From positions 1 to 5,793 of the forward strand of contig URWQ01000108.1 in NCBI GenBank assembly GCA_900551635.1: 5,793 nt of DNA, in the 5' to 3' direction. This DNA comes from an uncultured Collinsella sp. (GTDB taxonomy: Bacteria; Actinomycetota; Coriobacteriia; Coriobacteriales; Coriobacteriaceae). Within the stretch, counting starts at the first letter, position 1, and every line of letters starts with the position of its first letter. Made by a program: the position numbers and the translations under genes. The notes under the pieces are model-generated. The model was not told the origin of the DNA. It saw only the letters and a program-made list of their open reading frames with translations, and made no database searches. Positions 1 to 4,992 of this stretch are shown here, piece by piece.

Positions 1-593
1 CCGCCGTTCCGCCCGATATGGTCCTGGGCGGCATCGTGGCCGCTGCCTTTGCGTGCCTGACCGATGCTTCCGCCGAGACCGCCATGACGATCGCCATCCC
101 GGTCGCCGTCCTGGGTCAGCTCCTCGGCATCGTGTTCCGTTCCATCATCGCCGCCCTCACCCATGTGGCAGATAACGCGATCGATAACGGAAAGTTCAAG
201 ACCGCCTACCGTATGCACATCTGCGCCGGCTCCGGTCTGTACGCTCTCATGTACTTCCTGCCGATCTTCCTCGCCGTCTTTGTCGGCACCGACCTGGTCC
301 AGACCATCGTCAACATGGTTCCCGAGTGGCTGTCCACTGGTCTTAACGTTTCGACCAAGATCATGACCGCCTACGGCTTGGCCCTGCTGCTCACCATGAT
401 GATCAAGAAGGGTATGACTCCGTTCCTGTTCATCGGTTTCCTGCTCGCCGCTTACCTCAACCTGTCCGTCATCGCGGTCGCTCTGATCGGTGTGTGCCTG
501 GCTGTCGTCTTCATGGGCTTCAAGTTCAACGGTTCCCATGCAGCCGCCGGTGTCGATTCCGACTACGATCCGCTCGAAGACGACGAAGACTAA
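1..593 (+). CDS. PTS mannose/fructose/sorbose-family IIC subunit (5' end missing)
   Basis: Membrane channel subunit of a mannose-class phosphotransferase system, which with IID moves a sugar across the cytoplasmic membrane while IIA/IIB phosphorylate it. The frame is open from the left edge (first whole codon at 3), giving the last 196 residues of a family that usually runs about 250-270, so roughly 60-70 N-terminal residues are missing. Visible are the AVPPDMVLGGIVAAAF segment, then hydrophobic segments near residues 28-50, 78-100, 118-137 and 140-175 of the fragment. A very acidic hydrophilic tail (DSDYDPLEDDED) ends the protein. Codons are strongly C-ending, like the next two genes, which suggests high expression. 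IID follows after 13 bases with a strong Shine-Dalgarno overlapping this gene's stop codon, so the two are co-transcribed. Family assignment is firm because IID is adjacent; the sugar cannot be read from this subunit. Confidence 0.9.
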   Translation, partial: AVPPDMVLGGIVAAAFACLTDASAETAMTIAIPVAVLGQLLGIVFRSIIAALTHVADNAIDNGKFKTAYRMHICAGSGLYALMYFLPIFLAVFVGTDLVQTIVNMVPEWLSTGLNVSTKIMTAYGLALLLTMMIKKGMTPFLFIGFLLAAYLNLSVIAVALIGVCLAVVFMGFKFNGSHAAAGVDSDYDPLEDDED

Positions 594-606
594 GGAGGAA
601 CACACT

Positions 607-1440
607 ATGGCAACCGCAACCAAGGACGTGTCCCTGAACAAGAAGGTCAGCCAGTTCTTCTGGCGCTCCTGGGCCATCCAGGCCTCTTGGAACTACGAGC
701 GTCAGATGAACATGGGCTTCCTCTACGGCATGGTTCCCACGCTCGACCGCCTCTATCCCGACGAGTCTGACCCCAAGCAGCTCGAGGCCAAGAAAGAGGC
801 TTACCACCGTCACATGGCGTTCTACAACTGCACCCCGCAGACGAGCGCTTTCATCCTGGGCCTCGCCGCCTCCATGGAGGAGGAGTACGCCAAGGATCCC
901 GAGAACTTCGATCCCGATTCGATCAACGCGGTCAAGACCTCCCTCATGGGTCCGCTTTCCGGCATCGGTGACTCCTTCTTCCAGGGCACCATCCGCGTTA
1001 TCGCCTTTGGTCTGGGCGTTCAGCTGGCTCAGCAGGGCTCCATCATGGGCCCGATCCTGGCCATGCTCATCTCCATCGTCCCCGCTGTGCTGATCACTTG
1101 GTTCGCAGCCAAGATGGGCTATCAGGGCGGCCACGAGTACCTGAGCAAGCTTCAGGGCGGCGACCTCATGGAGAAGCTCATGTATGTCTGCGGCATCGTG
1201 GGTCTTATGTCCGTGGGCGGCATGATCGCCACGCTGATCGGCGCCACCACCCCGCTGCAGTTCGCTGACGGCACCGTTGTGATCCAGGACATCCTGGACG
1301 GCATGATGCCCCAGATGATCTCCCTTGGCCTCACCGGCCTTATGTACTGGCTCATCAAGAAGAACGTCAACACCGGTTGGCTTCTCGTGATCGCCATCGT
1401 GGGCGGCATCGCCCTCTCCGCGGCCGGCATCCTGGCCTAG
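607..1440 (+). CDS. PTS mannose/fructose/sorbose-family IID subunit
   Basis: Second membrane subunit of the mannose-class PTS permease, forming the translocation unit with IIC; 277 residues, the usual family length. Family signatures are the SWNYERQMNMGF segment (residues 27-38), the FYNCTPQTSAFILG segment (72-85, where many relatives have FFNTHP) and GPLSGIGDSFF (115-125). Hydrophobic segments lie near 129-170, 190-215, 234-251 and 257-276, with the C-terminus at the membrane. The ATG at 607 is chosen because AAGGAGG (592-598) sits eight bases upstream; the open frame reaching back to 490 lies inside the IIC gene and is not used. In-frame upstream residues do not resemble the family. The mannose, sorbose, N-acetylgalactosamine and glucoselysine (gfr) systems all use this subunit type, so the substrate must come from neighbours; the downstream deglycase suggests a fructosamine. 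Confidence 0.95.
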   Translation: MATATKDVSLNKKVSQFFWRSWAIQASWNYERQMNMGFLYGMVPTLDRLYPDESDPKQLEAKKEAYHRHMAFYNCTPQTSAFILGLAASMEEEYAKDPENFDPDSINAVKTSLMGPLSGIGDSFFQGTIRVIAFGLGVQLAQQGSIMGPILAMLISIVPAVLITWFAAKMGYQGGHEYLSKLQGGDLMEKLMYVCGIVGLMSVGGMIATLIGATTPLQFADGTVVIQDILDGMMPQMISLGLTGLMYWLIKKNVNTGWLLVIAIVGGIALSAAGILA

Positions 1441-1470
1441 TCGCGACCAAGCGTCCAACCGCTTTCCCCC

Positions 1471-1507
1471 GGGGCCTGCCTGGCATCCCATACCCCAGGC
1501 AGGCTTC
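1471..1507 (+). terminator. GC-rich hairpin after the IID gene: weak terminator, attenuator or processing site
   Basis: GCCTGCCTGG (1474-1483) and CCAGGCAGGC (1495-1504) form a perfect 10-bp stem with an 11-base loop. In RNA it extends outward by two G-U pairs and one G-C pair to 1471/1507. It starts 30 bases after the IID stop codon. No T tract follows (TTCCATCCCC), so it is not a textbook intrinsic terminator. It could leak, stall polymerase or protect the 3' end of the PTS message, setting a different dose for the downstream deglycase. The stem is seen directly; its role is inference. Confidence 0.45.
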
Positions 1508-1517
1508 CATCCCCAAA

Positions 1518-1548
1518 ATGCGACAATGGGACAGTCCCTTTGTCGCAT
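1518..1548. repeat. Nested palindrome, probable REP-like intergenic element
   Basis: ATGCGACAA (1518-1526) and TTGTCGCAT (1540-1548) are perfect inverted arms. Inside them GGGAC (1528-1532) and GTCCC (1534-1538) form a second palindrome centred on the same base, separated from the outer arms by one unpaired T on each side. The whole 31 bases fold back almost completely on either strand. The minus strand reads TGTCCCATT, a 9-mer also found in the palindrome at 2724-2767. Compact symmetric intergenic elements of this kind are typical of REP sequences. I believe similar strings recur in Coriobacteria genomes, but I cannot verify this here. No transposase is nearby. Confidence 0.55.
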
Positions 1549-1623
1549 CCTCAACGGGCCGGCGACTCGGTCCAAATCACGGTAACCCTGCGCGCGCCCG
1601 GCAATGTGGCGCCGCAAAAATCG

Positions 1624-1629
1624 AAAGGA
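1624..1629 (+). promoter_or_regulatory. Ribosome binding site that fixes the deglycase start
   Basis: AAAGGA lies nine bases before the ATG at 1639. It directly abuts the alternative ATG at 1630, leaving that codon without usable spacing, so 1639 is preferred. Confidence 0.7.
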
Positions 1630-1638
1630 ATGTGTCAG

Positions 1639-2622
1639 ATGTACGAGATCGACCTTAACCTCCCTAAGCAGATCGTCGCTGACGTCCTGTCCAACCACGA
1701 GATCCACAGCGTCGCCTTCGTCGGCTGCGGCGCTTCCATGTCCGACCTGTACCCCGCCAAGTACTTCCTGGCCAACAACACGGACAAGCTGAACGTTCAG
1801 ATCTTCACTGCTAACGAGTTCAACTACGACACGCCCTCCTGGGTCAACGAGCACACCTTCGTGATCACCTGCTCCCTCGGTGGCTCCACGCCCGAGACCG
1901 TCGAGGCCAACAAGACCGCCAAGAAGCACAACTGCCCGGTCGTCTCCCTCACCAACAAGGCTGGCTCCGCTCTGACCGTCGACGCCGACCACGTCATCGT
2001 CCACGGCTTCCACGCCAACTACGCTGCCAAGTGCGAGAAGCCCGGCTACGCCATCGCTCTTGCTCTCGAGATCCTTCAGCAGACCGAGGGTTATGACCAC
2101 TACGAGGACATGATCACCGGCCTCACCAACATCTTCGATCTCTGCGAGAACGCCGCTCAGCACTGCAAGAAGCTCGCCAAGAAGTTCGCCGAGGACTTCA
2201 AGGACGACAAGATGATCTACTTCATGGCTTCCGGTGCCTCCGAGAAGATGGCTTATTCTCACGCTGCCTTCCTGTTCACCGAGATGCAGTGGATCGACGC
2301 CGCCGCCTACAACACCGGCGAGTACTTCCACGGCCCGTTCGAGGTTTCCACCGAGGGTAAGCCCTACGTCTTCTTCATGTCCGATGGCGCCACCCGTCCG
2401 ATGGACGCCCGCGCCCTCACCTTCCTTGAGCGCATGGGCGCCAAGGTCGCTCTGATCGACTCCAAGGACTACGGCCTGGCTGACGCCGTGCCCGCGAGCG
2501 TCATCACCTACTTCAACCCGCTGCTGCACCTCGCCGTTATGCGCGAGTACGGCAACCAGATCGCCGAGGCCCGTCAGCACCCGCTGACCATGCGTCGCTA
2601 CATGTGGAAGCTTTCCTACTAA
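1639..2622 (+). CDS. fraB: FraB/FrlB-type SIS-domain deglycase (probable 6-phospho-fructose-amino acid deglycase)
   Basis: Cytosolic enzyme of 327 residues, predicted to cleave a 6-phosphorylated fructose-amino acid (in Salmonella FraB, 6-phosphofructose-aspartate) into glucose-6-phosphate and the amino acid. Two SIS domains are visible: VAFVGCGASMSDLYPAKYFL (25-44) with the SLGGSTPETVEA phosphate-binding loop (79-90), and a second beginning near MIYFMASGA (192-200). From memory, Salmonella FraB shares the LQQTEGYxHY, EMQWI, GExFHGPFE and ARQHPLTxRRYMWK segments. Its catalytic Glu214 and His230 correspond to Glu215 and His231 here, with the same 16-residue spacing. FrlB and GfrE/GfrF deglycases are more distant relatives sharing the GExxHGPxE motif. 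Position behind Man-family PTS genes suggests the PTS does the phosphorylation, replacing the FraD kinase. Lys and Phe codons are essentially all AAG and TTC, suggesting high expression. The family is very likely; the exact amino acid partner is inference. Confidence 0.85.
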   Translation: MYEIDLNLPKQIVADVLSNHEIHSVAFVGCGASMSDLYPAKYFLANNTDKLNVQIFTANEFNYDTPSWVNEHTFVITCSLGGSTPETVEANKTAKKHNCPVVSLTNKAGSALTVDADHVIVHGFHANYAAKCEKPGYAIALALEILQQTEGYDHYEDMITGLTNIFDLCENAAQHCKKLAKKFAEDFKDDKMIYFMASGASEKMAYSHAAFLFTEMQWIDAAAYNTGEYFHGPFEVSTEGKPYVFFMSDGATRPMDARALTFLERMGAKVALIDSKDYGLADAVPASVITYFNPLLHLAVMREYGNQIAEARQHPLTMRRYMWKLSY

Positions 2623-2644
2623 TCACAAGTAAGTAGACCTTACG
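2623..2644 (+). repeat. Partial copy of the fold-back element's end repeat
   Basis: Starting right after the deglycase stop codon, these 22 bases match the reverse complement of 3611-3632 at 19 positions. That stretch is the right end of the fold-back element at 3510-3628. The shared core is AAGTRAGTAGACYTT. GTAAG (2629-2633) and CTTAC (2639-2643) also form a small 5-bp hairpin around TAGAC. The matching positions at the other copy still pair if G-U wobbles are allowed. The match extends beyond the 15-bp inverted-repeat arm, so it is unlikely to be chance. Function unknown. Confidence 0.5.
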
Positions 2645-2653
2645 GGTTGATTG

Positions 2654-2688
2654 AGAGGGGATGGGGTTTGCGCCCCGTCCCCTTTTTT
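2654..2688 (+). terminator. Intrinsic terminator of the PTS-deglycase operon
   Basis: GGGGATGGGG (2657-2666) pairs with CCCCGTCCCC (2673-2682), ten pairs including one G-U, around a six-base loop. A run of six T follows (2683-2688), and A/G bases at 2654-2656 can extend the stem into it. It starts 32 bases after the deglycase stop codon. This is the clearest terminator in the window and separates the sugar operon from the HAD gene. Confidence 0.92.
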
Positions 2689-2723
2689 GCTCTGGGGAGG
2701 GCGTATCCGTCGCGCCACAAAAC

Positions 2724-2767
2724 CCCAGATAAAACCTACCAAAATAAACCTGTCCCATTTTGGCAGG
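2724..2767. repeat. 44-bp palindromic element, copy A (upstream of the HAD gene)
   Basis: Identical to 4857-4900 at 39 of 44 positions; the first 22 bases are the same in both. Inverted arms CCTACCAAAA (2735-2744) and TTTTGGCAGG (2758-2767) match at 9 of 10 positions around a 13-base centre containing CTGTCCCA. The right arm ends two bases before the purine-rich Shine-Dalgarno region of the HAD gene. A folded RNA would therefore stand directly against the ribosome binding site. It could be a REP-like dispersed repeat or a shared regulatory site for two genes. Confidence 0.75.
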
Positions 2768-2769
2768 TG

Positions 2770-2774
2770 GGAGG
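2770..2774 (+). promoter_or_regulatory. Ribosome binding site deciding the HAD gene start
   Basis: GGAGG lies eight bases before the ATG at 2783 but only two before the in-frame ATG at 2777. The later start also gives the usual HAD N-terminus MIKAVLFDMDG, so 2783 is preferred. Confidence 0.75.
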
Positions 2775-2782
2775 AGATGCGT

Positions 2783-3412
2783 ATGATCAAAGCAGTGCTG
2801 TTTGACATGGACGGCGTGCTGGTCGATACCGAGTGGTTCTACAACCGTCGTCGCGTGGCGTTTATGGAGGAGAAGGGGTTCCACTTTGACGAGATCCCCG
2901 ATCTTTCGGGGTCTAACGAGCCGGCCATTTGGGAGGCGCTGGTGCCCGACGATGTTGAGCTGCGCGAGCGTCTGCGCGTGGAGTACAAGCAGGTCTATAG
3001 CCCGGACCATCCCGTTCCGTATGCCGAGCTGCTCAACGAGCAGACGGAGCCGGTGATGCGCGCACTGCACGAGCGCGGCGTGAAGTGTGCCATCGCGAGC
3101 TCGTCCTATCGCGAGTTGATCGACGAGCTGGTGGAGATTGCCGGTATCCCCGACGTGCTGGACTACACCATCAGCGGTCACGAGTGCAGTGCGTTTAAGC
3201 CCGACCCCGAGATCTACCTGCGTGCCATGGAGGCACTGGGGGTGGAGCCTGCCGAGTGCCTGGTTATCGAGGATTCGCCTTTGGGCATCGAGGCTGGTAA
3301 GCGCTCCGGCGCCCGCGTCCTGGCGCTGCGTCCGCACGAGGGTGTCAACCTCGATCAATCGCGAGCCGATGCCGTTATTGATAATCTGACCGACATTTTG
3401 GCCGCTTTGTAG
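2783..3412 (+). CDS. HAD-superfamily phosphatase / beta-phosphoglucomutase-like protein
   Basis: Soluble 209-residue hydrolase of HAD subfamily I with a helical cap. All four motifs are intact: motif I DMDGVLVDTE with nucleophile Asp8 and acid/base Asp10; motif II serines in ASSSYRE (105-111); motif III Lys139 in FKPDPEIY; motif IV Glu163-Asp164 in VIEDSPLGIEAGK binding magnesium. The cap occupies about residues 17-90. Length and motifs fit the beta-phosphoglucomutase/YniC-like group, which acts on small sugar phosphates, but substrate cannot be assigned from sequence. The gene sits after the operon terminator and behind the 44-bp palindrome; no convincing promoter was found between 2689 and 2770. 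Codon use is less biased than the upstream PTS genes (TTT, AAA and GCG occur), so it is probably expressed at a lower level and separately. A link to the fructosamine pathway is only positional. Confidence 0.9.
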   Translation: MIKAVLFDMDGVLVDTEWFYNRRRVAFMEEKGFHFDEIPDLSGSNEPAIWEALVPDDVELRERLRVEYKQVYSPDHPVPYAELLNEQTEPVMRALHERGVKCAIASSSYRELIDELVEIAGIPDVLDYTISGHECSAFKPDPEIYLRAMEALGVEPAECLVIEDSPLGIEAGKRSGARVLALRPHEGVNLDQSRADAVIDNLTDILAAL

Positions 3413-3509
3413 TGTCAATCCGCCGCGAGAAGCACGGGTTCAAACGTTTTTTGCGGTGGACTGGCTCAATTTGGTTTCGATTTTGATCCGTTTGGCTTCG
3501 ATTCGGACT

Positions 3510-3628
3510 AAGTGAGTAGACTTTTTGGCGCAGGCCGAGCACAATGCATATCTTCCTTTGTAAAACCGCAGGTCACAGGGGTGGCGGTTTTGGGTGTGCT
3601 CTGCAGGTCGCGTAAAGTCTACTCACTT
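3510..3628. repeat. 119-bp fold-back element with 15-bp terminal inverted repeats (MITE-like or structured RNA)
   Basis: AAGTGAGTAGACTTT (3510-3524) and its exact reverse complement (3614-3628) bound the element. Within it, GAGCACA (3537-3543) pairs with TGTGCTC (3595-3601), and AAAACCGC (3562-3569) pairs with GCGGTTTT (3584-3591) around a 14-base loop. The three nested inverted repeats make one long, interrupted hairpin. There is no open reading frame of note and no obvious target-site duplication. The right end has a 22-bp related copy at 2623-2644. Candidates are a miniature inverted-repeat transposable element, a REP-type composite, or a structured RNA; the sequence alone does not decide. 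Confidence 0.65.
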
Positions 3629-3712
3629 GTAATTTGGGCCTTTGGTCGTGGGGTTGCTGGTCCCGCTTTGGTTGTCGAGAGAGGGTGAATTGAAGCGCCC
3701 CCGCACGCTCCA

Positions 3713-3721
3713 TGCTACAAT
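3713..3721 (+). promoter_or_regulatory. Extended -10 promoter for the YitT-family gene
   Basis: TGCTACAAT is an extended -10 element: TGC directly precedes TACAAT, which matches TATAAT at 5 of 6. A TTGAAG at 3690-3695 resembles a -35 box, but its 20-base spacing is too long to count on; extended -10 promoters do not need a good -35. Transcription would start near 3728, giving an untranslated leader of about 40 bases before the GTG at 3767. Confidence 0.55.
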
Positions 3722-3766
3722 CGCGGACATACCCCACAACTACATCTGCCTTCGAAAGGAGCCTGC

Positions 3767-4774
3767 GTGGCGAACGCCATCGATCAGCTCACGGACCGCG
3801 TGCTCGTGCTCGGCCGCCTCACCATCGTCCGCCGTGCCATTACCGCTGTGGCGGTCACCATTTCCGCCGTTCTCCAGACATTTCTGATCCAGGCGTTCAT
3901 TCAGCCCGCCGACCTGCTTCCGAGCGGTCTTACCGGCGTCGCGGTCCTACTCGATCGCGTTACCTCGCTGGGTGGCGTTCATATCGACATCTCGCTCGGC
4001 ATGCTCGCGCTCAACATCCCCGTGGCGCTCCTATGTTGGAGCGGCATTAGCAAGCGCTTCGTCATCTTCTCGATGATGCAGGTCGTGCTCTCATCGCTGT
4101 TCCTCAACGTCTTTCACTTCGCGCCGTTTTTGGGCGACAAGATCATGCTCATCATTTTTGGCGGCGTGGTCTCGGGTCTGGGCGCTGCCATCGCGCTTAA
4201 ATCCGGCGCATCCACCGGCGGCACCGACTTTATCGCGCTGTGGGTTTCCAACCACACGGGCAAGACCATCTGGGGCGTCATCTTTGGTTTCAACTGCTTT
4301 ATCCTGGCGATCTTTGGCTTTATGTTTGGCTGGGACAAGGCGGCGTATTCCATCGTGTTCCAGTTTATTTCGACCAAGACTATCGACAGTTTCTATCGTC
4401 GCTACGATCGCGTGACGCTGCAGATCACGACGCGTAAGGCAGACGAGGTCATGACTGCCTACGTAAACCATTTTCAGCACGGCATTAGCTGCGCCGAGGT
4501 CGTCGGCGGATATAGCCGCGAAAAGATGTACCTGCTGAACACCGTTGTCTCGACCTACGAGAGTCAGGACATTATCAAGCTGGTGTGCGACGTTGATCCC
4601 GGCGCCGTGATCAACGTGTTCCACACGCTCAACTTTGTGGGCGGCTGGTGGGGTGGTCATGTCGACGAGCCCATGCCCACGGCCGTTCCCGATCCCGACA
4701 AGCCCGCACGCATGGCCAGCAGGCAGGCGCGCCTCAGCGAACAGGACAGCCTGCAGCAGGACGACGGCAAGTAG
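3767..4774 (+). CDS. YitT-family (DUF161/DUF2179) membrane protein
   Basis: Integral membrane protein of 335 residues and unknown biochemical role. The N-terminal part (about 20-205) is hydrophobic with roughly five to six membrane segments, near 22-45, 52-66, 74-92, 98-118, 126-145 and 167-190. The family motif SGASTGGTDFIAL lies at 146-157. The C-terminal part (about 215-296, from RVTLQITTRKADEVMTAYV to LNFVGGWW) is the soluble DUF2179 domain, which is expected to be cytosolic. A further hydrophilic tail of about 40 residues, rich in Pro, Asp, Gln and Arg, extends beyond the usual family end. The start is GTG at 3767, chosen because AAAGGAG (3755-3761) lies five bases upstream and the first helix follows correctly. 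It has its own promoter and a hairpin after the stop, so it appears monocistronic. The family assignment is firm; no function should be read into it. Confidence 0.9.
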   Translation: MANAIDQLTDRVLVLGRLTIVRRAITAVAVTISAVLQTFLIQAFIQPADLLPSGLTGVAVLLDRVTSLGGVHIDISLGMLALNIPVALLCWSGISKRFVIFSMMQVVLSSLFLNVFHFAPFLGDKIMLIIFGGVVSGLGAAIALKSGASTGGTDFIALWVSNHTGKTIWGVIFGFNCFILAIFGFMFGWDKAAYSIVFQFISTKTIDSFYRRYDRVTLQITTRKADEVMTAYVNHFQHGISCAEVVGGYSREKMYLLNTVVSTYESQDIIKLVCDVDPGAVINVFHTLNFVGGWWGGHVDEPMPTAVPDPDKPARMASRQARLSEQDSLQQDDGK

Positions 4775-4811
4775 AGTATTGGCATTTTGCCGGTCCTGCG
4801 CAACCCATCCG

Positions 4812-4855
4812 AACGAGCCCCCGAAAGCCCCGTTGCTTTCGAGAGGCTCTCGTTT
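4812..4855 (+). terminator. Bipartite hairpin, candidate terminator after the YitT-family gene
   Basis: CGAAAGC (4822-4828) and GCTTTCG (4835-4841) form a perfect 7-bp inner stem with a six-base loop. Below an internal loop, GAGCC (4815-4819) pairs with GGCTC (4845-4849), and AAC at 4812-4814 can pair with GTT further out across a small bulge. Only three T follow (CGTTTG), so termination may be weak. It begins 37 bases after the stop codon. Confidence 0.5.
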
Positions 4856-4856
4856 G

Positions 4857-4900
4857 CCCAGATAAAACCTACCAAAATGAAGCTGTCGCTTTTTGGTAGG
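4857..4900. repeat. 44-bp palindromic element, copy B (upstream of the GntR gene)
   Basis: Shares 39 of 44 positions with 2724-2767. Here the arms CCTACCAAAA (4868-4877) and TTTTGGTAGG (4891-4900) are perfect complements over 10 bp around a 13-base centre, in which AGC/GCT can pair further. The right arm contains TTGGTA, which is well placed to serve as the -35 box of the regulator's promoter. The element lies directly behind the hairpin of the preceding gene. Confidence 0.75.
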
Positions 4901-4921
4901 GAGGGTGTATCATTTTATCAT
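4893..4921 (+). promoter_or_regulatory. Candidate promoter of the GntR-family gene
   Basis: TTGGTA (4893-4898, 4 of 6 to TTGACA) and TATCAT (4916-4921, 5 of 6 to TATAAT) are 17 bases apart. The -10 is the second unit of a tandem octamer, TATCATTT then TATCATTA (4908-4923). Predicted start is near 4928, about 65 bases before the regulator ATG. The -35 lies in one arm of the 44-bp palindrome, so a protein bound there would block it. Prediction only. Confidence 0.4.
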
Positions 4922-4992
4922 TATGAGGTAATATGAAACTAGACGTTATATACGTATTAGTTATTTCGATATTTCGATAAGAGTGATTAGAT
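4902..4992 (+). promoter_or_regulatory. AT-rich leader of the regulator gene with tandem octamers and dyads
   Basis: This stretch is strikingly AT-rich within a GC-rich window. It holds two tandem octamers, TATCATTT/TATCATTA (4908-4923) and a perfect ATTTCGAT duplication (4963-4978), plus the palindrome ATACGTAT (4950-4957) within the dyad ACGTTATATACGT (4943-4955). These are plausible operator sites for autoregulation, as GntR proteins commonly bind AT-rich dyads near their own start. A 15-codon frame, ATG at 4933 to TAA at 4978-4980, has a GAGG four bases upstream but no other support. Confidence 0.4.

Larger units (their letters stand above)
3413..3766. other. 354-bp gene-free region between the HAD and YitT genes
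   Basis: No convincing coding frame on either strand. Contents in order: a weak interrupted stem after the HAD stop codon (CCGCCGC at 3420-3426 with GCGGTGG at 3453-3459, 26-base loop), not a clear terminator; an imperfect direct repeat TTTGGYTTCGATT at 3470-3482 and 3491-3503 (12 of 13 the same, 21-bp period); the fold-back element at 3510-3628; a stretch with nothing recognised (3629-3712); then an extended -10 promoter and the ribosome binding site for the next gene. Confidence 0.7.

Noticed and set aside
1540..1638. Upstream TTG and ATG starts for the deglycase (1540 and 1630)
   Set aside because: The TTG lies inside the 31-bp palindrome with no ribosome binding site, and the ATG at 1630 abuts the Shine-Dalgarno sequence; 1639 has proper spacing and matches the expected protein start.
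526..2580. A 684-codon open frame on the minus strand across IID and the deglycase
   Set aside because: It lies antisense to two well-recognised genes, runs through their spacer and is made of repetitive Gly/Val/Leu/Asp/Glu text typical of the complement of C-ending codons; no family motif and no convincing start.
2689..2770. Promoter for the HAD gene using TTGGCA (2760-2765) as -35
   Set aside because: The -10 position at normal spacing falls at the start codon itself and does not resemble TATAAT.
2651..2782. N-terminal extension of the HAD protein from a TTG at 2651
   Set aside because: It would translate the terminator and the palindromic repeat; the HAD fold begins at MIKAVLFDMDG and a good ribosome binding site serves 2783.
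2537..3418. A 293-codon minus-strand frame across the HAD gene
   Set aside because: Antisense to a HAD gene with all four motifs intact, and it crosses the intrinsic terminator and the 44-bp palindrome; it is a shadow.
3420..3459. Terminator after the HAD gene
   Set aside because: The stem has seven pairs with one G-U and a 26-base loop, and no T tract follows the 3' arm.
3629..3766. Riboswitch in the YitT-family leader
   Set aside because: The predicted leader is only about 40 bases and shows no recognisable aptamer.
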